From the NCBI GenBank assembly GCA_944319875.1, contig CALUFR010000115.1, forward strand, positions 1 through 39,458: a DNA stretch of 39,458 nt. Direction: 5' to 3'. The translations under genes and the position numbers were made by a program. Every line of letters begins with the position of its first letter. The first letter of the stretch is position 1. The DNA comes from an uncultured Bacteroides sp. (GTDB lineage Bacteria; Bacteroidota; Bacteroidia; Bacteroidales; Bacteroidaceae). The notes under the pieces are model-generated. The model was not told the DNA's origin, ran no database searches, and saw only the letters and a list, made by a program, of their open reading frames with translations. Below, in pieces: positions 16,058 through 24,324 of this stretch.

Positions 16058-16741
16058 CTAAAACAGATAGCCTATTGATAAAAAGATACTTTGACTTAAT
16101 TCTTTTTGAGGTACATAGAACTTGTGTCCATTAGCTAATGTCACATTTCTTCGTCCTGAATAATAATCAAGATTTGATATGCAATATCCTCCTCTAACTA
16201 TAAAGCGTTCAATGGCTAAGTTGACAGAAAATCTTGCATTCCAATATAACCATTGAAGCCCATCATTGGGAAATGTTCGATAATCAACTGTCTGACTGGT
16301 TATTCCTAAGAATTGTTTTATTTCATAAGTTAAGGAGTTTCGGAATGGACATGCCAAACTGAGGCCCGGTTCTGCTTGGATCCAAAGATGATAATAATCA
16401 TCTGTACTTCTCCAGAGGACAGGAGATTTTATAATCACAGACGGTTTTAATATAACCCATCTAATATCTATTTCATTTTCTGTTAGTTCTGCTTCATAAC
16501 CGTCAATAACAGTTTGACGACTCGGTTGATTATATTGGCTCGTGAGCTCCAATCCAAGTGCTACACCGAGATATTTATGATAAATCCAGCTTATTGATGG
16601 TTCAAGTTGCCATGCTTGTTCATTATTAAGATAAATTCCTCCGTATAAATCTACAGTGAAAAATGATTTGGATTTTTGAGCATAAACAAAGGCTGGACAA
16701 AACAATAGTAGTGCAGCTATAATTATCGGACATTTACTCAT
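16058..16741 (-). CDS. predicted outer-membrane beta-barrel protein (227 aa)
   Basis: I start at ATG 16741, where a signal peptide begins (MSKCPIIIAALLLFCPAFVYA, cleavage before QKSK). This also leaves a ten-base gap to the upstream gene, whereas the longer frame would overlap it. The mature part alternates aromatic and polar residues and ends in a phenylalanine (SQSIFLSIGYLF), the C-terminal pattern of beta-barrel outer-membrane proteins recognised by BamA. No named family is recognised. It follows another small barrel-like protein and may be co-transcribed with it. Confidence 0.7.
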   Translation of the reverse strand: MSKCPIIIAALLLFCPAFVYAQKSKSFFTVDLYGGIYLNNEQAWQLEPSISWIYHKYLGVALGLELTSQYNQPSRQTVIDGYEAELTENEIDIRWVILKPSVIIKSPVLWRSTDDYYHLWIQAEPGLSLACPFRNSLTYEIKQFLGITSQTVDYRTFPNDGLQWLYWNARFSVNLAIERFIVRGGYCISNLDYYSGRRNVTLANGHKFYVPQKELSQSIFLSIGYLF

Positions 16742-16751
16742 TTGCTTATAT

Positions 16752-17321
16752 TTATTTTTTCGGATGACCTCCAACTATCAGACTTAGACTAATACTCAAA
16801 TTATTATATCCTTTCCGAGATAGATTACATTGGGCAGAAACACGAAAGTGATAAAAAAATTCTACGCCTACACGTGGAGAGAAAAACATTGATGTTCCTT
16901 TAGAGGGAAAATATTTGTCACCGACAACATCATTAAAGGCAACGCCAATTCCAGTTCCAATAAAAGGGTTAACTTTAGTGCCTTGACGGAAATTATAATC
17001 GCCTGTTAAAGCAAACGCTAATGTGCGGTTATTTTGCCAACGATCATAACCGTCATTATAAAGATGTTCATAACCACGACGCGCCGTTGACAAGTCAAAC
17101 ATAAGCCCGCAATCCCATGGTGACCCCTTGAAATTATATCTCCCCTCCAAACCTAATGACATGCTTATCTGTGATTGCCTCGTATGATAACCACCAAGAG
17201 GAGTCGTAAATCCAGTTCTGACTTCGCCTTCTATAATCTGTACAATATTGTGATTATTTTGACTATATGCAGCGATAGCATTAGTTGCTAAAACTAAAAC
17301 AAATAAAACTACTTTTCTCAC
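16752..17321 (-). CDS. predicted outer-membrane beta-barrel protein (189 aa)
   Basis: The 189-residue product has a signal peptide (MRKVVLFVLVLATNAIAAYS) and a body rich in amphipathic strands with glycine and aromatics (GRYNFKGSPWDCGLMFDLS, NPFIGTGIGVAFN, FSPRVGVEFFYHF). This resembles the small OmpA/OmpW-like barrels that Bacteroidetes genomes often label as outer membrane beta-barrel protein. It starts the two-gene barrel unit and lies downstream of the uncharacterised lipoprotein, across a terminator-like inverted repeat. Confidence 0.75.
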   Translation of the reverse strand: MRKVVLFVLVLATNAIAAYSQNNHNIVQIIEGEVRTGFTTPLGGYHTRQSQISMSLGLEGRYNFKGSPWDCGLMFDLSTARRGYEHLYNDGYDRWQNNRTLAFALTGDYNFRQGTKVNPFIGTGIGVAFNDVVGDKYFPSKGTSMFFSPRVGVEFFYHFRVSAQCNLSRKGYNNLSISLSLIVGGHPKK

Positions 17322-17461
17322 ACTATCCTAAATATTATCAATAGCTATTATATAAATCAATTGCCTGCAATAGCATTCTTCATTTGTTGTTTTAAATACT
17401 TTTGCAATAAAATAATTGCTAAAAAGAATGCGGTTACGTGCAAAATTAAAAAATCCACATT

Positions 17462-17543
17462 AAAAAAGTCACATTGAATCTACATTATTTTTATATAGGA
17501 GCACTTCAATTTTTAAACTGCTATAATTCAATGTGACTTTTTT
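17462..17543 (-). terminator. long inverted repeat acting as likely terminator
   Basis: Two perfect 18-base arms (17462-17479 and 17526-17543) that read AAAAAAGTCACATTGAAT and its complement flank a 46-base AT-rich loop. The loop has its own weak inner pairing (TATAG..GCA with TGCTATA). The A and T ends make it a possible bidirectional terminator for the lipoprotein gene ending at 17608. The long loop is unusual for a terminator and also fits a small mobile palindrome. Confidence 0.6.
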
Positions 17544-17607
17544 TTATTGACAATTTAATTTTTGTATAAAATGTCACACACAACCACATTACATTCTTAC
17601 TTACAGA

Positions 17608-19119
17608 TTACTCGTCACTGTTCTTAGTGATACGAGCGGCCAACCATTTCCCATTGTATTTTATAGCTCCAAACACTATACCTCTACAAAGTTTAACACC
17701 ATCATTAGTGCTAAATTTAATATTTTTTAAGTTTACTGTAGAGCCAACAGAAAATTGAAACTCACATGTTCCAGGGAACCATTTTGCGTAGAACTTTGAT
17801 TCCACACTTTTTTTATTTTTCACTCCCTTACTAAACGGACCATGTATTATATATGCCACTCTATCTTTGAAACATGTAAGCCCTATTTTATCTGCGCTCT
17901 CTCCTTCTTTTTTCGCCCATGAGGAGGCTTCATTAAATGCCTTAAGAGCAGCTGTTTTGAAAGCTTTGTTTAAATCCTTTGTTGTAAAGTCATAATCTGC
18001 AAAAGGGATATGGAACAACAAAACATTTTCATCAGAAAATGGGAATGGATGCCTTGTTGTTACTGTAGGATTTTTCATTTCTGGATGGGTAAATGTATTT
18101 GCCGGGATAGGTTTGGGAAAAGTATATTTAACAGTTACAGTTTCCCAGCCTTGCACCATTTCTTCAGCCTTAATATTCCACCATATGCCACAGACCTTTT
18201 TCTGCATTTTTAATTTTGTGCCAATATTGGCATAAATTATATAGTTTTGGTCATAGAAGTTCATTGTTAGCTTTCTCTTCTTACTGAAATTTTTTATAGC
18301 AACCACATTTCTTCCCCAAATACCAGTCCATGTTCGATGAAACCAATTTCCATCACTTTTGTCATAATAATTTATATCTCTAATATCACTTAGGGGAATT
18401 TTAACACCATTGCTAAGCGTAATGCCAGTAGACGTTGAAGTTCCAGTTGTAGTTCCATTATTGCCTGAATTTCCTCCTAAATTTCCACTTCCCCCGCCAT
18501 CATTAATTAGTTGATCTTGAAAATTTACAAGTTGATACTGAAAAGGTCTAAAGTTAACATTGGATGAAACACGCATCGCTATTCCTTCATTCTCAGGAGT
18601 AACCTGAATGGTAGAAGTAATAGGTTCGATTGTTTTCAATTCTGCGGCATGAGCCTCATTGGTGTAAGCAACACCATTAGGCATATATTTATAGACCGTA
18701 GCGCCTACCTGAATTTCACGCTCAGCATTTAGTAGTTGCGCAAATTGTATATCAGCGATAACAGAATCAGATGGACAAAATTCCAACTCTTCTTCATCGT
18801 TAGCAATAGAATCTAACTGCAATGGAGTAAGTGACTCCATAACTTTCATACGATTAGCCTCTAAAAGAGAAACAAAAGACTCCTTATTGTTTGATAATGT
18901 AGTGGGAAACGTGGCTCGTGTCAATGGTTCACTTCCATCTCCCATTTGCGCAATAAGAGTCTGAATATCTTCAGGAGAAGTTACCACGATTCTTTGCATT
19001 CCATCTTGTAAATCGTTCACAGATACTTGAGAAATCTGTCCATTATCAGACAGAATCATGCTATCCTGACATGACGCCAGAAAAACAATTCCCATTAAAA
19101 GGATAAAATGTTTTTTCAT
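17608..19119 (-). CDS. uncharacterised lipoprotein, 503 aa
   Basis: Starting at ATG 19119, the protein begins MKKHFILLMGIVFLASCQDS, a lipoprotein signal with lipobox LASC and lipidated Cys17. After it come a helical, acidic region to about residue 170, a low-complexity Gly/Asn/Thr/Ser linker near 205-235 (GGGSGNLGGNSGNNGTTTG), and a C-terminal domain of about 260 residues rich in Trp, Phe and Lys. A two-part surface lipoprotein joined by a flexible linker is a reasonable reading. I recognise neither domain. The gene is AT-rich compared with core genes in the window. It stands alone between a terminator-like repeat and an AT-rich gap of 136 bases. Confidence 0.78.
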   Translation of the reverse strand: MKKHFILLMGIVFLASCQDSMILSDNGQISQVSVNDLQDGMQRIVVTSPEDIQTLIAQMGDGSEPLTRATFPTTLSNNKESFVSLLEANRMKVMESLTPLQLDSIANDEEELEFCPSDSVIADIQFAQLLNAEREIQVGATVYKYMPNGVAYTNEAHAAELKTIEPITSTIQVTPENEGIAMRVSSNVNFRPFQYQLVNFQDQLINDGGGSGNLGGNSGNNGTTTGTSTSTGITLSNGVKIPLSDIRDINYYDKSDGNWFHRTWTGIWGRNVVAIKNFSKKRKLTMNFYDQNYIIYANIGTKLKMQKKVCGIWWNIKAEEMVQGWETVTVKYTFPKPIPANTFTHPEMKNPTVTTRHPFPFSDENVLLFHIPFADYDFTTKDLNKAFKTAALKAFNEASSWAKKEGESADKIGLTCFKDRVAYIIHGPFSKGVKNKKSVESKFYAKWFPGTCEFQFSVGSTVNLKNIKFSTNDGVKLCRGIVFGAIKYNGKWLAARITKNSDE

Positions 19120-19255
19120 TGGTTGATATTTAAGTTTAATGTGCATAAATACAATTTCATTATTTTATATATGCAAAATTCATCACTATTAATTTTGTGT
19201 TAACATCAAAATAGACATGTGTTATCCAAACAAATTTGATATTAAACCATTCGTA

Positions 19256-19633
19256 TTATAGCCAAAACTCTCCTTGTAGCCACAAGCCGCCCGACACTAC
19301 ATCTATCTGATACCTTCCCTTACTGCAAGCATTCAGATCAATCTCCATGCTTCCCATCCCGGTTTGCGAATAGATTTCTTCTCCGGTAACCATACGGGTA
19401 ATGGTAACGGTAGCGCCTTCGGGCAATTCACTCAGGTCTACGCTGATTATATTATTACATAAAGTGGCGTAGGCGGTAGGTTGATAGAGGGAGAATACTG
19501 AGGGTTCGGCATCCTTGAGGACTACAAAATCTATTGTGTAATCTTCTTCTGTATCACCTTCGGCATAGGCTATACTATTACTACTAAAAACGAACGAGGT
19601 TACTAAGATAAAAATGAATTTCTGTAGTTTCAT
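19256..19633 (-). CDS. small secreted DUF3244-like protein
   Basis: The 125-residue product has a signal peptide (MKLQKFIFILVTSFVFSSNSIAYA) and a short beta-rich domain: ISVDLSELPEGATVTITRM, then IDLNACSKGRYQIDVVSG near the end. This is the pattern of the small Bacteroides DUF3244 proteins, which look like a single immunoglobulin-like or T9SS-tail-like strand set. Proteins of this kind are often found beside membrane TPR regulators, as here. The function is not known. An inverted cluster of TTCTACACC motifs lies between it and the regulator gene. Confidence 0.75.
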   Translation of the reverse strand: MKLQKFIFILVTSFVFSSNSIAYAEGDTEEDYTIDFVVLKDAEPSVFSLYQPTAYATLCNNIISVDLSELPEGATVTITRMVTGEEIYSQTGMGSMEIDLNACSKGRYQIDVVSGGLWLQGEFWL

Positions 19634-19691
19634 AAGCGTTATTTTTTTGTTCTACTGCGAAATTCAGGCTTTTATCGATAAGTTCCAAAGA

Positions 19692-19763
19692 AACAGGTGT
19701 AGAATTTAGTGTAGAATTTTATATTTCATTCTGTTCTACACCTGGTTGCAAGCATTCTACACC
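19692..19763. promoter_or_regulatory. four-copy TTCTACACC motif cluster, inverted
   Basis: GGTGTAGAA (19696-19704) and AGTGTAGAA (19708-19716) face TTCTACACC (19734-19742) and TTCTACACC (19755-19763). The outer pair of the central palindrome extends to about 13 bases (AACAGGTGTAGAA with TTCTACACCTGGTT). It occupies the gap between the TPR/HTH regulator and the DUF3244-like gene, and the last copy touches the regulator's stop codon. It could be an operator or a transcript hairpin. Confidence 0.55.
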
Positions 19764-21448
19764 TTCTTACAGGCTTGTCTGAGCATAGTAATGTTGTCTT
19801 CTGTATCCGGAAGTCCCATTTTTTGTTTTCGGATAGTTCTAAGTTTTTTATATATGGCATCCCGCGTCCTGTTCATGACGCAGGCTATCTCTGGAATAGC
19901 CATTCCTGCCAAGCATAAGCAAAGTGTGAAGATATCCTTGGAGTTCAGCAAGGGGTAGCTGGTCTGCAAGCGTTCGGTGTATCCCGGAATGAGGCATTTT
20001 ATTTCTTCCAAGAACGCTTTTTGATCCATTTCATCGAAAGGCTCCATTGGTCTCTTCCCGAAATGTTCATGCTGATACTGTATTATCCGCTCCATCTTAC
20101 GATAAGAAGCAGTCGCTCGAATAGACCGGCTAAAGTGTTCAAAGACTTCTTCCGAGTTTTTCTCTTGTCCGATATTCTTTTCTTCCGTAAATATTTCTTC
20201 AACAGATATATTTTCGATCATTTCTGTTTCAACTGCCGAAGGCAGCAACAGCCGGGGAGAAACCAATTCCTCCCTTACTTCTTGATAAAGGACTACGTAT
20301 CTCTTTTTGCGCAAACGGATTAAGATTATAATTCCGCTAGGGAGCAATACGATGAGAACTCCAATACACCATCCTAAATAAATCCGATACCTCTGTAACA
20401 ATGTAAGGGCTTGATTAATTTCATAATTCTTGTGAACGGCCATAATTTCTTCTTTCTGTACATTTCGTCTGGATTCCTGTTGATAGTGAGCGGCCCATTC
20501 TTGATACTCCATAGCTTGTTTCCAATTCTCTTCTTTTTTAGCAATTTTAGATAACTGCGAAAATGCGGCATGTTTAATCACAGGAGACGGAGAATGCACA
20601 CATTGCTTAAAATAAAAAGAGGCGGAATCTATTTGCCCGCATTGATAAAATGCATTGCCCAAGAAATATTGTGCCCGACGCAAATCTGACGTATCTATCC
20701 GGCAGAGTCTAACAGCTCGGCGAGCATAAAAAATCGTAGAATCCGGTTGTTGCAAGAGTCGGTACAACTGACTAAGGGACATGGCTATTATCTTTTTTTT
20801 CGAGTCTGTGCCATAATTTATGAGGTATGCTTCTAGTAAAAGACGTTTGGCTTGTTGATAATATGCCTTTCCCCTTTCCATCAGATGCATGCTTTGCCGG
20901 GTCAAAGCTTCAGCCAACATTGCGGTGTCTTGAGCTTGACGAGCCATTTGTTCGGCCAGATGATACATGGAATCCGCTTCGACTTCCATATCATTAGTTT
21001 GATACAAATATCCCATATTGCCATAGATACGTCCCAAGAGTTTGGAATTTCCGGCCATACGAGCATATTTCTCACTCAACAGGAAAGCGGTCATGGCTGC
21101 ATTTTCCCGTTTTAAATCATTGTTGACGATACCTAGAGCATAAAAAGCTCTGGCTTGCATAGATTCATCTCCGTGCTTTTGATAATAAGTAGCTAACATC
21201 CGCAGCAACGAGTCATCCCGCTGCGGAATGCGGTTGCGACATTCTGCCTCCACGGTGAGTAACGCATAGCGCATCCGCTCTTCCTCCGTGTCGAGACGGG
21301 AAGGCGGGATGCTACGCAAAAGGGTGAGGGCACTGTCCGGACGTATATAGAGCAGGCTGTCCGCAACGGCCAGGCGGCGGACGTAGTCGATGTGCGTGCA
21401 GGCTGCGAAGATCAGCAGCAGGAGGGGAAGGATGGAGAGTCTTTTCAT
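19757..21448 (-). CDS. membrane TPR regulator with C-terminal helix-turn-helix
   Basis: The 563-residue product begins with a lipoprotein-like signal (MKRLSILPLLLLIFAAC). Roughly residues 30-330 are tetratricopeptide-like helical repeats (ARAFYALGIVNNDLKRENAA, YGNMGYLYQTNDMEVEADSM, AQYFLGNAFYQCGQIDSAS). A transmembrane segment at about 356-378 follows (YLGWCIGVLIVLLPSGIIIL), then a cytoplasmic part ending in a helix-turn-helix-like region (IFTLCLCLAGMAIPEIACVM, then TRDAIYKKLRTIRKQK). This is the common Bacteroides TPR/LuxR-like membrane regulator layout, which would join an extracytoplasmic sensor directly to a DNA-binding domain. Its likely targets are adjacent genes, including the DUF3244-like gene. 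Confidence 0.85.
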   Translation of the reverse strand: MKRLSILPLLLLIFAACTHIDYVRRLAVADSLLYIRPDSALTLLRSIPPSRLDTEEERMRYALLTVEAECRNRIPQRDDSLLRMLATYYQKHGDESMQARAFYALGIVNNDLKRENAAMTAFLLSEKYARMAGNSKLLGRIYGNMGYLYQTNDMEVEADSMYHLAEQMARQAQDTAMLAEALTRQSMHLMERGKAYYQQAKRLLLEAYLINYGTDSKKKIIAMSLSQLYRLLQQPDSTIFYARRAVRLCRIDTSDLRRAQYFLGNAFYQCGQIDSASFYFKQCVHSPSPVIKHAAFSQLSKIAKKEENWKQAMEYQEWAAHYQQESRRNVQKEEIMAVHKNYEINQALTLLQRYRIYLGWCIGVLIVLLPSGIIILIRLRKKRYVVLYQEVREELVSPRLLLPSAVETEMIENISVEEIFTEEKNIGQEKNSEEVFEHFSRSIRATASYRKMERIIQYQHEHFGKRPMEPFDEMDQKAFLEEIKCLIPGYTERLQTSYPLLNSKDIFTLCLCLAGMAIPEIACVMNRTRDAIYKKLRTIRKQKMGLPDTEDNITMLRQACKKV

Positions 21449-21468
21449 GGATTATCAGTTTACGGATG

Positions 21469-21476
21469 CAAAGATA
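21469..21476 (-). promoter_or_regulatory. -7 box of the TPR regulator gene
   Basis: TATCTTTG on the minus strand matches TAnnTTTG and lies 21 bases before the ATG at 21448. No clear -33 box. Confidence 0.4.
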
Positions 21477-21497
21477 GCTGAAATCATTTATTTTCCC

Positions 21498-21505
21498 TAC
21501 CTTTG
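21498..21505 (+). promoter_or_regulatory. -7 box of the AAA-ATPase gene
   Basis: TACCTTTG matches TAnnTTTG and lies 24 bases before the ATG at 21529. It is 21 bases from the opposing -7 box of the TPR regulator, so the two promoters must share or overlap their upstream elements. Confidence 0.45.
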
Positions 21506-21528
21506 CCCTGAACACTATCAACATAGCA

Positions 21529-23271
21529 ATGATGGAAACAGTAAAAGGTATTCCCTATGGGGTGGCGCGCTTTGAGGAAGTGCGGGAAAAGAACCGTTAT
21601 TATGTAGACAAGACGATGTATCTTCCTTTGTTGGAGGAGACGAGTGATTATTTATTTTTAATCCGTCCTCGTCGTTTCGGCAAGAGTTTGTTTGTCAGCA
21701 TGATGCGGGTCTACTACGACATTGCCCAAGCGGACAAGTTCGACCGGCTGTTCGGCGGTCTTTGGATACATGAGCATCCCACACCGCTGAAGAACAGCTT
21801 CCAAGTGATTTATTTGGATTTCTCCCTCGTAGGAACAGGCGGGAAAGGGCTGGAAGCGAACTTTAATTTTTATTGCGGCATGGTGATGGACAGCTTCATC
21901 AGACGATATAAAGATTATTACGATGAGGCTTTCTGCAACAAAGTGCTTGCCTTGGACGATGCGGCTTATAAAATGAAGCTGGTCAATGATGAGGCACACA
22001 CCAAAGGCTATCCCCTTTACCTGATTATTGACGAGTACGACAATTTTACCAATGTCATTCTAAGCGAAGGAGGTAAGGACGTGTTCCGTAACCTGACGCA
22101 TGCCAGCGGGTTCTACCGGGAATATTTCAAACTGTTCAAGGCGATGTTCAGTCGGGTGTTTCTTATCGGGGTGTCGCCCGTGACACTGGACGACCTTTCG
22201 AGTGGGTACAACATCGACTGGAACATCTCGCAAGACCCGCGCTTCAACGGCATGCTGGGATTCTCGGAAGATGACGTGCGCACGATGTTCCGCTATTTCC
22301 AAGACAACGGCAAACTGCGTGCGGAGGCGGACATCGAGGCGATGCTGGAAGAAATGAAGCCTTGGTACAACAACTACTGTTTCGCGGAAGAATGTTTGAA
22401 TGATGACCGTATTTATAATTGCGACATGGTGCTCTACTATTTGCGCAGTCAAGTGCTTTATGGGGCTGCACCGAAGGAGATGGTGGACAAGAACATCCGA
22501 ACCGATTACAAGAAACTGAAGATGCTGGCGGATATCGACCGGGGGAACCAACGCGAGAACCGCATGAGCGTCATTGAGGAGATAGCCGCCACGGGGTCCG
22601 TGCTGATGAACCTGAGGACTTCTTTCCCCGCCGAGTACGTGACGGACGACAACAATTTCCGAAGCCTGCTCTATTACTATGGTCTGCTGACCATGCGCAA
22701 ATCTATCGGTCAACTGTTAGAAATGGTCATTCCCAATAATTGTGTAAAGGAGCAGTATTGGTCTTTCATGCGGGATTATTTCGAGCGGAGTGTCCCGATG
22801 GATAGCATCTCTTTCCAAGAAGAAATGGTGCAGATGACATACGAAGGCGACTGGCAACCGCTGATCCGACGCATCGCCGAAGCTTATAAGGGAAACTCCT
22901 CCATCCGTGACAGCATCCGCGGGGAACACAACCTGCAAGGCTTCTTCAAAGCTTACCTGGCACTGAACTCTCTCTACTTGGTAGAACCGGAAATAGAGCT
23001 GAACTATGGCTATAGTGATTTTCTGATGCTGCCGGACAAAGCGCGCTACGCAGACATCGCCCACAGCTACATCATGAAGCTGAAATACGTCAACCCTACC
23101 GCCACAGACGAAGAAGTGGAAGCGAAGAGCCGGGAAGCGGACGGACAACTGGAGAAATACAGTGCGGACAAGGTCGTGCAACGCCTTTGTGCCGACACGC
23201 AGCTGCATCTGCTGAAAGTGGTGTTCCGGGGAGCCGAGATGACGGTATGTGAAGAACTTCCATTTCAATGA
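21529..23271 (+). CDS. AAA-ATPase-like protein with degenerate PD-(D/E)XK nuclease domain
   Basis: The 580-residue protein fits the AAA-ATPase-like plus PD-(D/E)XK-like family found in many copies in gut Bacteroidetes. The N-terminus has GVARFEEVREKNRYYVDKT, then the P-loop RPRRFGKSLF (Lys52), a Walker B with IIDEYD near 165-170, and IGVSPVTLDDLSSGYNI. The C-terminal segment aligns with the nuclease core: GYSDF (Asp497) and then YIMKLKY at 514-520. Family members normally read ELK there, so the catalytic Glu is replaced by Lys517 while Lys519 remains. The ATPase parts look intact. The start could be either of two adjacent ATG codons. The biological role of this family is not established; defence or mobile-element roles are guesses. 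Confidence 0.88.
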   Translation: MMETVKGIPYGVARFEEVREKNRYYVDKTMYLPLLEETSDYLFLIRPRRFGKSLFVSMMRVYYDIAQADKFDRLFGGLWIHEHPTPLKNSFQVIYLDFSLVGTGGKGLEANFNFYCGMVMDSFIRRYKDYYDEAFCNKVLALDDAAYKMKLVNDEAHTKGYPLYLIIDEYDNFTNVILSEGGKDVFRNLTHASGFYREYFKLFKAMFSRVFLIGVSPVTLDDLSSGYNIDWNISQDPRFNGMLGFSEDDVRTMFRYFQDNGKLRAEADIEAMLEEMKPWYNNYCFAEECLNDDRIYNCDMVLYYLRSQVLYGAAPKEMVDKNIRTDYKKLKMLADIDRGNQRENRMSVIEEIAATGSVLMNLRTSFPAEYVTDDNNFRSLLYYYGLLTMRKSIGQLLEMVIPNNCVKEQYWSFMRDYFERSVPMDSISFQEEMVQMTYEGDWQPLIRRIAEAYKGNSSIRDSIRGEHNLQGFFKAYLALNSLYLVEPEIELNYGYSDFLMLPDKARYADIAHSYIMKLKYVNPTATDEEVEAKSREADGQLEKYSADKVVQRLCADTQLHLLKVVFRGAEMTVCEELPFQ

Positions 23272-23328
23272 CAACAGGGAAGAAGTAAAGAAATCGGGGA
23301 AAAAAACGGCTGGTTGTTAGTTTTTTGC

Positions 23329-23336
23329 TATTTTTG
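23329..23336 (+). promoter_or_regulatory. -7 box upstream of metF
   Basis: TATTTTTG matches TAnnTTTG and lies 23 bases before the metF ATG. The upstream gap of 87 bases is too short to hold a SAM-type riboswitch, and I see none. Confidence 0.45.
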
Positions 23337-23358
23337 TCCCAATTAAAGCGGCATAGTC

Positions 23359-24312
23359 ATGAAAGTAGTAGACTTGATAAACAGTAACCAGCATACAGCC
23401 TTCTCTTTCGAGGTGCTTCCACCTCTGAAAGGGACGGGCATTGAAAAGCTGTACGCCACCATAGACCTCCTGCGTGAGTTCGACCCTAAATATATCAACA
23501 TCACCACTCATCGGAGCGAGTATGTGTACCAGGAATTGGGCAACGGACTTTATCAGCGGAAACGTCTGAGACGCAGGCCGGGCACCGTAGCCGTAGCTGC
23601 GGCTATACAGAACAAGTACGGCCTGACCACCGTCCCCCATTTGCTGTGCAGTGGGTTTACGCGCGAAGATACGGAATACGTTCTGCTGGATCTTCAGTTT
23701 CTGGGTATCACCGATCTGTTGGTGCTCCGCGGTGACAAGGCGAAGCATGAGTCACGCTTTATACCCGAAGAAGGGGGCTACAGCCATGCCATCGAACTGG
23801 AGGAGCAAATCAACCGTTTCAATCAGGGAATCTTCGAGGACGGAAGTCCGATGACTGTGACACGCACGCCCTTTAGTTACGGTGTGGCCTGTTATCCTGA
23901 AAAGCACGATGAGGCTCCCAATTTGGAAACCGACTTGATGTGGCTCAAACGGAAGGTAGATGCCGGCGCACAATATGCCGTGACACAGTTGTTTTATGAC
24001 AATCGACGTTACTTTGACTTCGTGGAGCGTGCTCGGAAGGCAGGCATCACGGTGCCTATTATACCGGGTATCAAGCCCCTGAAGCGTGCCGCCCAGCTGA
24101 GTATCATTCCTAAGACTTTCAAGGTGGACATCCCGCAGGAACTGGCTGTGGAAGTCTCCCGTTGCAAAGATGATGACCAGGTGAAACAAGTGGGCATCGA
24201 ATGGTGCGTGGCTCAGTGCCGCGAGCTGATGGAACACGGTGTGCCAAGCCTTCATTTCTATTCCGTAGCGGCTGAAGACAGTATACGCGAAGTGGCGAAA
24301 CAGATTTTTTAA
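23359..24312 (+). CDS. metF: methylenetetrahydrofolate reductase (MetF)
   Basis: This 317-residue protein fits MetF: FSFEVLPPLKGTG at the N-terminus (the family's SFEFFPP region), VPHLLCSGFTREDTE, ITDLLVLRGDKA, FSYGVACYPEKH and AVTQLFYDN with the FAD/folate-binding barrel, then IPGIKPLKRAAQL. It reduces 5,10-methylenetetrahydrofolate to 5-methyltetrahydrofolate, supplying the methyl group for methionine synthesis in the cytoplasm. It opens a run of four genes on the plus strand; holB begins 12 bases after its stop. Confidence 0.95.
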   Translation: MKVVDLINSNQHTAFSFEVLPPLKGTGIEKLYATIDLLREFDPKYINITTHRSEYVYQELGNGLYQRKRLRRRPGTVAVAAAIQNKYGLTTVPHLLCSGFTREDTEYVLLDLQFLGITDLLVLRGDKAKHESRFIPEEGGYSHAIELEEQINRFNQGIFEDGSPMTVTRTPFSYGVACYPEKHDEAPNLETDLMWLKRKVDAGAQYAVTQLFYDNRRYFDFVERARKAGITVPIIPGIKPLKRAAQLSIIPKTFKVDIPQELAVEVSRCKDDDQVKQVGIEWCVAQCRELMEHGVPSLHFYSVAAEDSIREVAKQIF

Positions 24313-24324
24313 ACCTCAGGCGGC

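Noticed and set aside
15018..21448. Integrated mobile island with integrase or transposase
   Set aside because: The stretch is AT-richer and repeat-flanked, but I found no integrase, transposase, relaxase or clear attachment-site pair, so only an accessory origin can be suggested.
23272..23358. SAM riboswitch upstream of metF
   Set aside because: The gap is only 87 bases, the likely -7 box is 23 bases before the ATG, and no riboswitch fold is visible.
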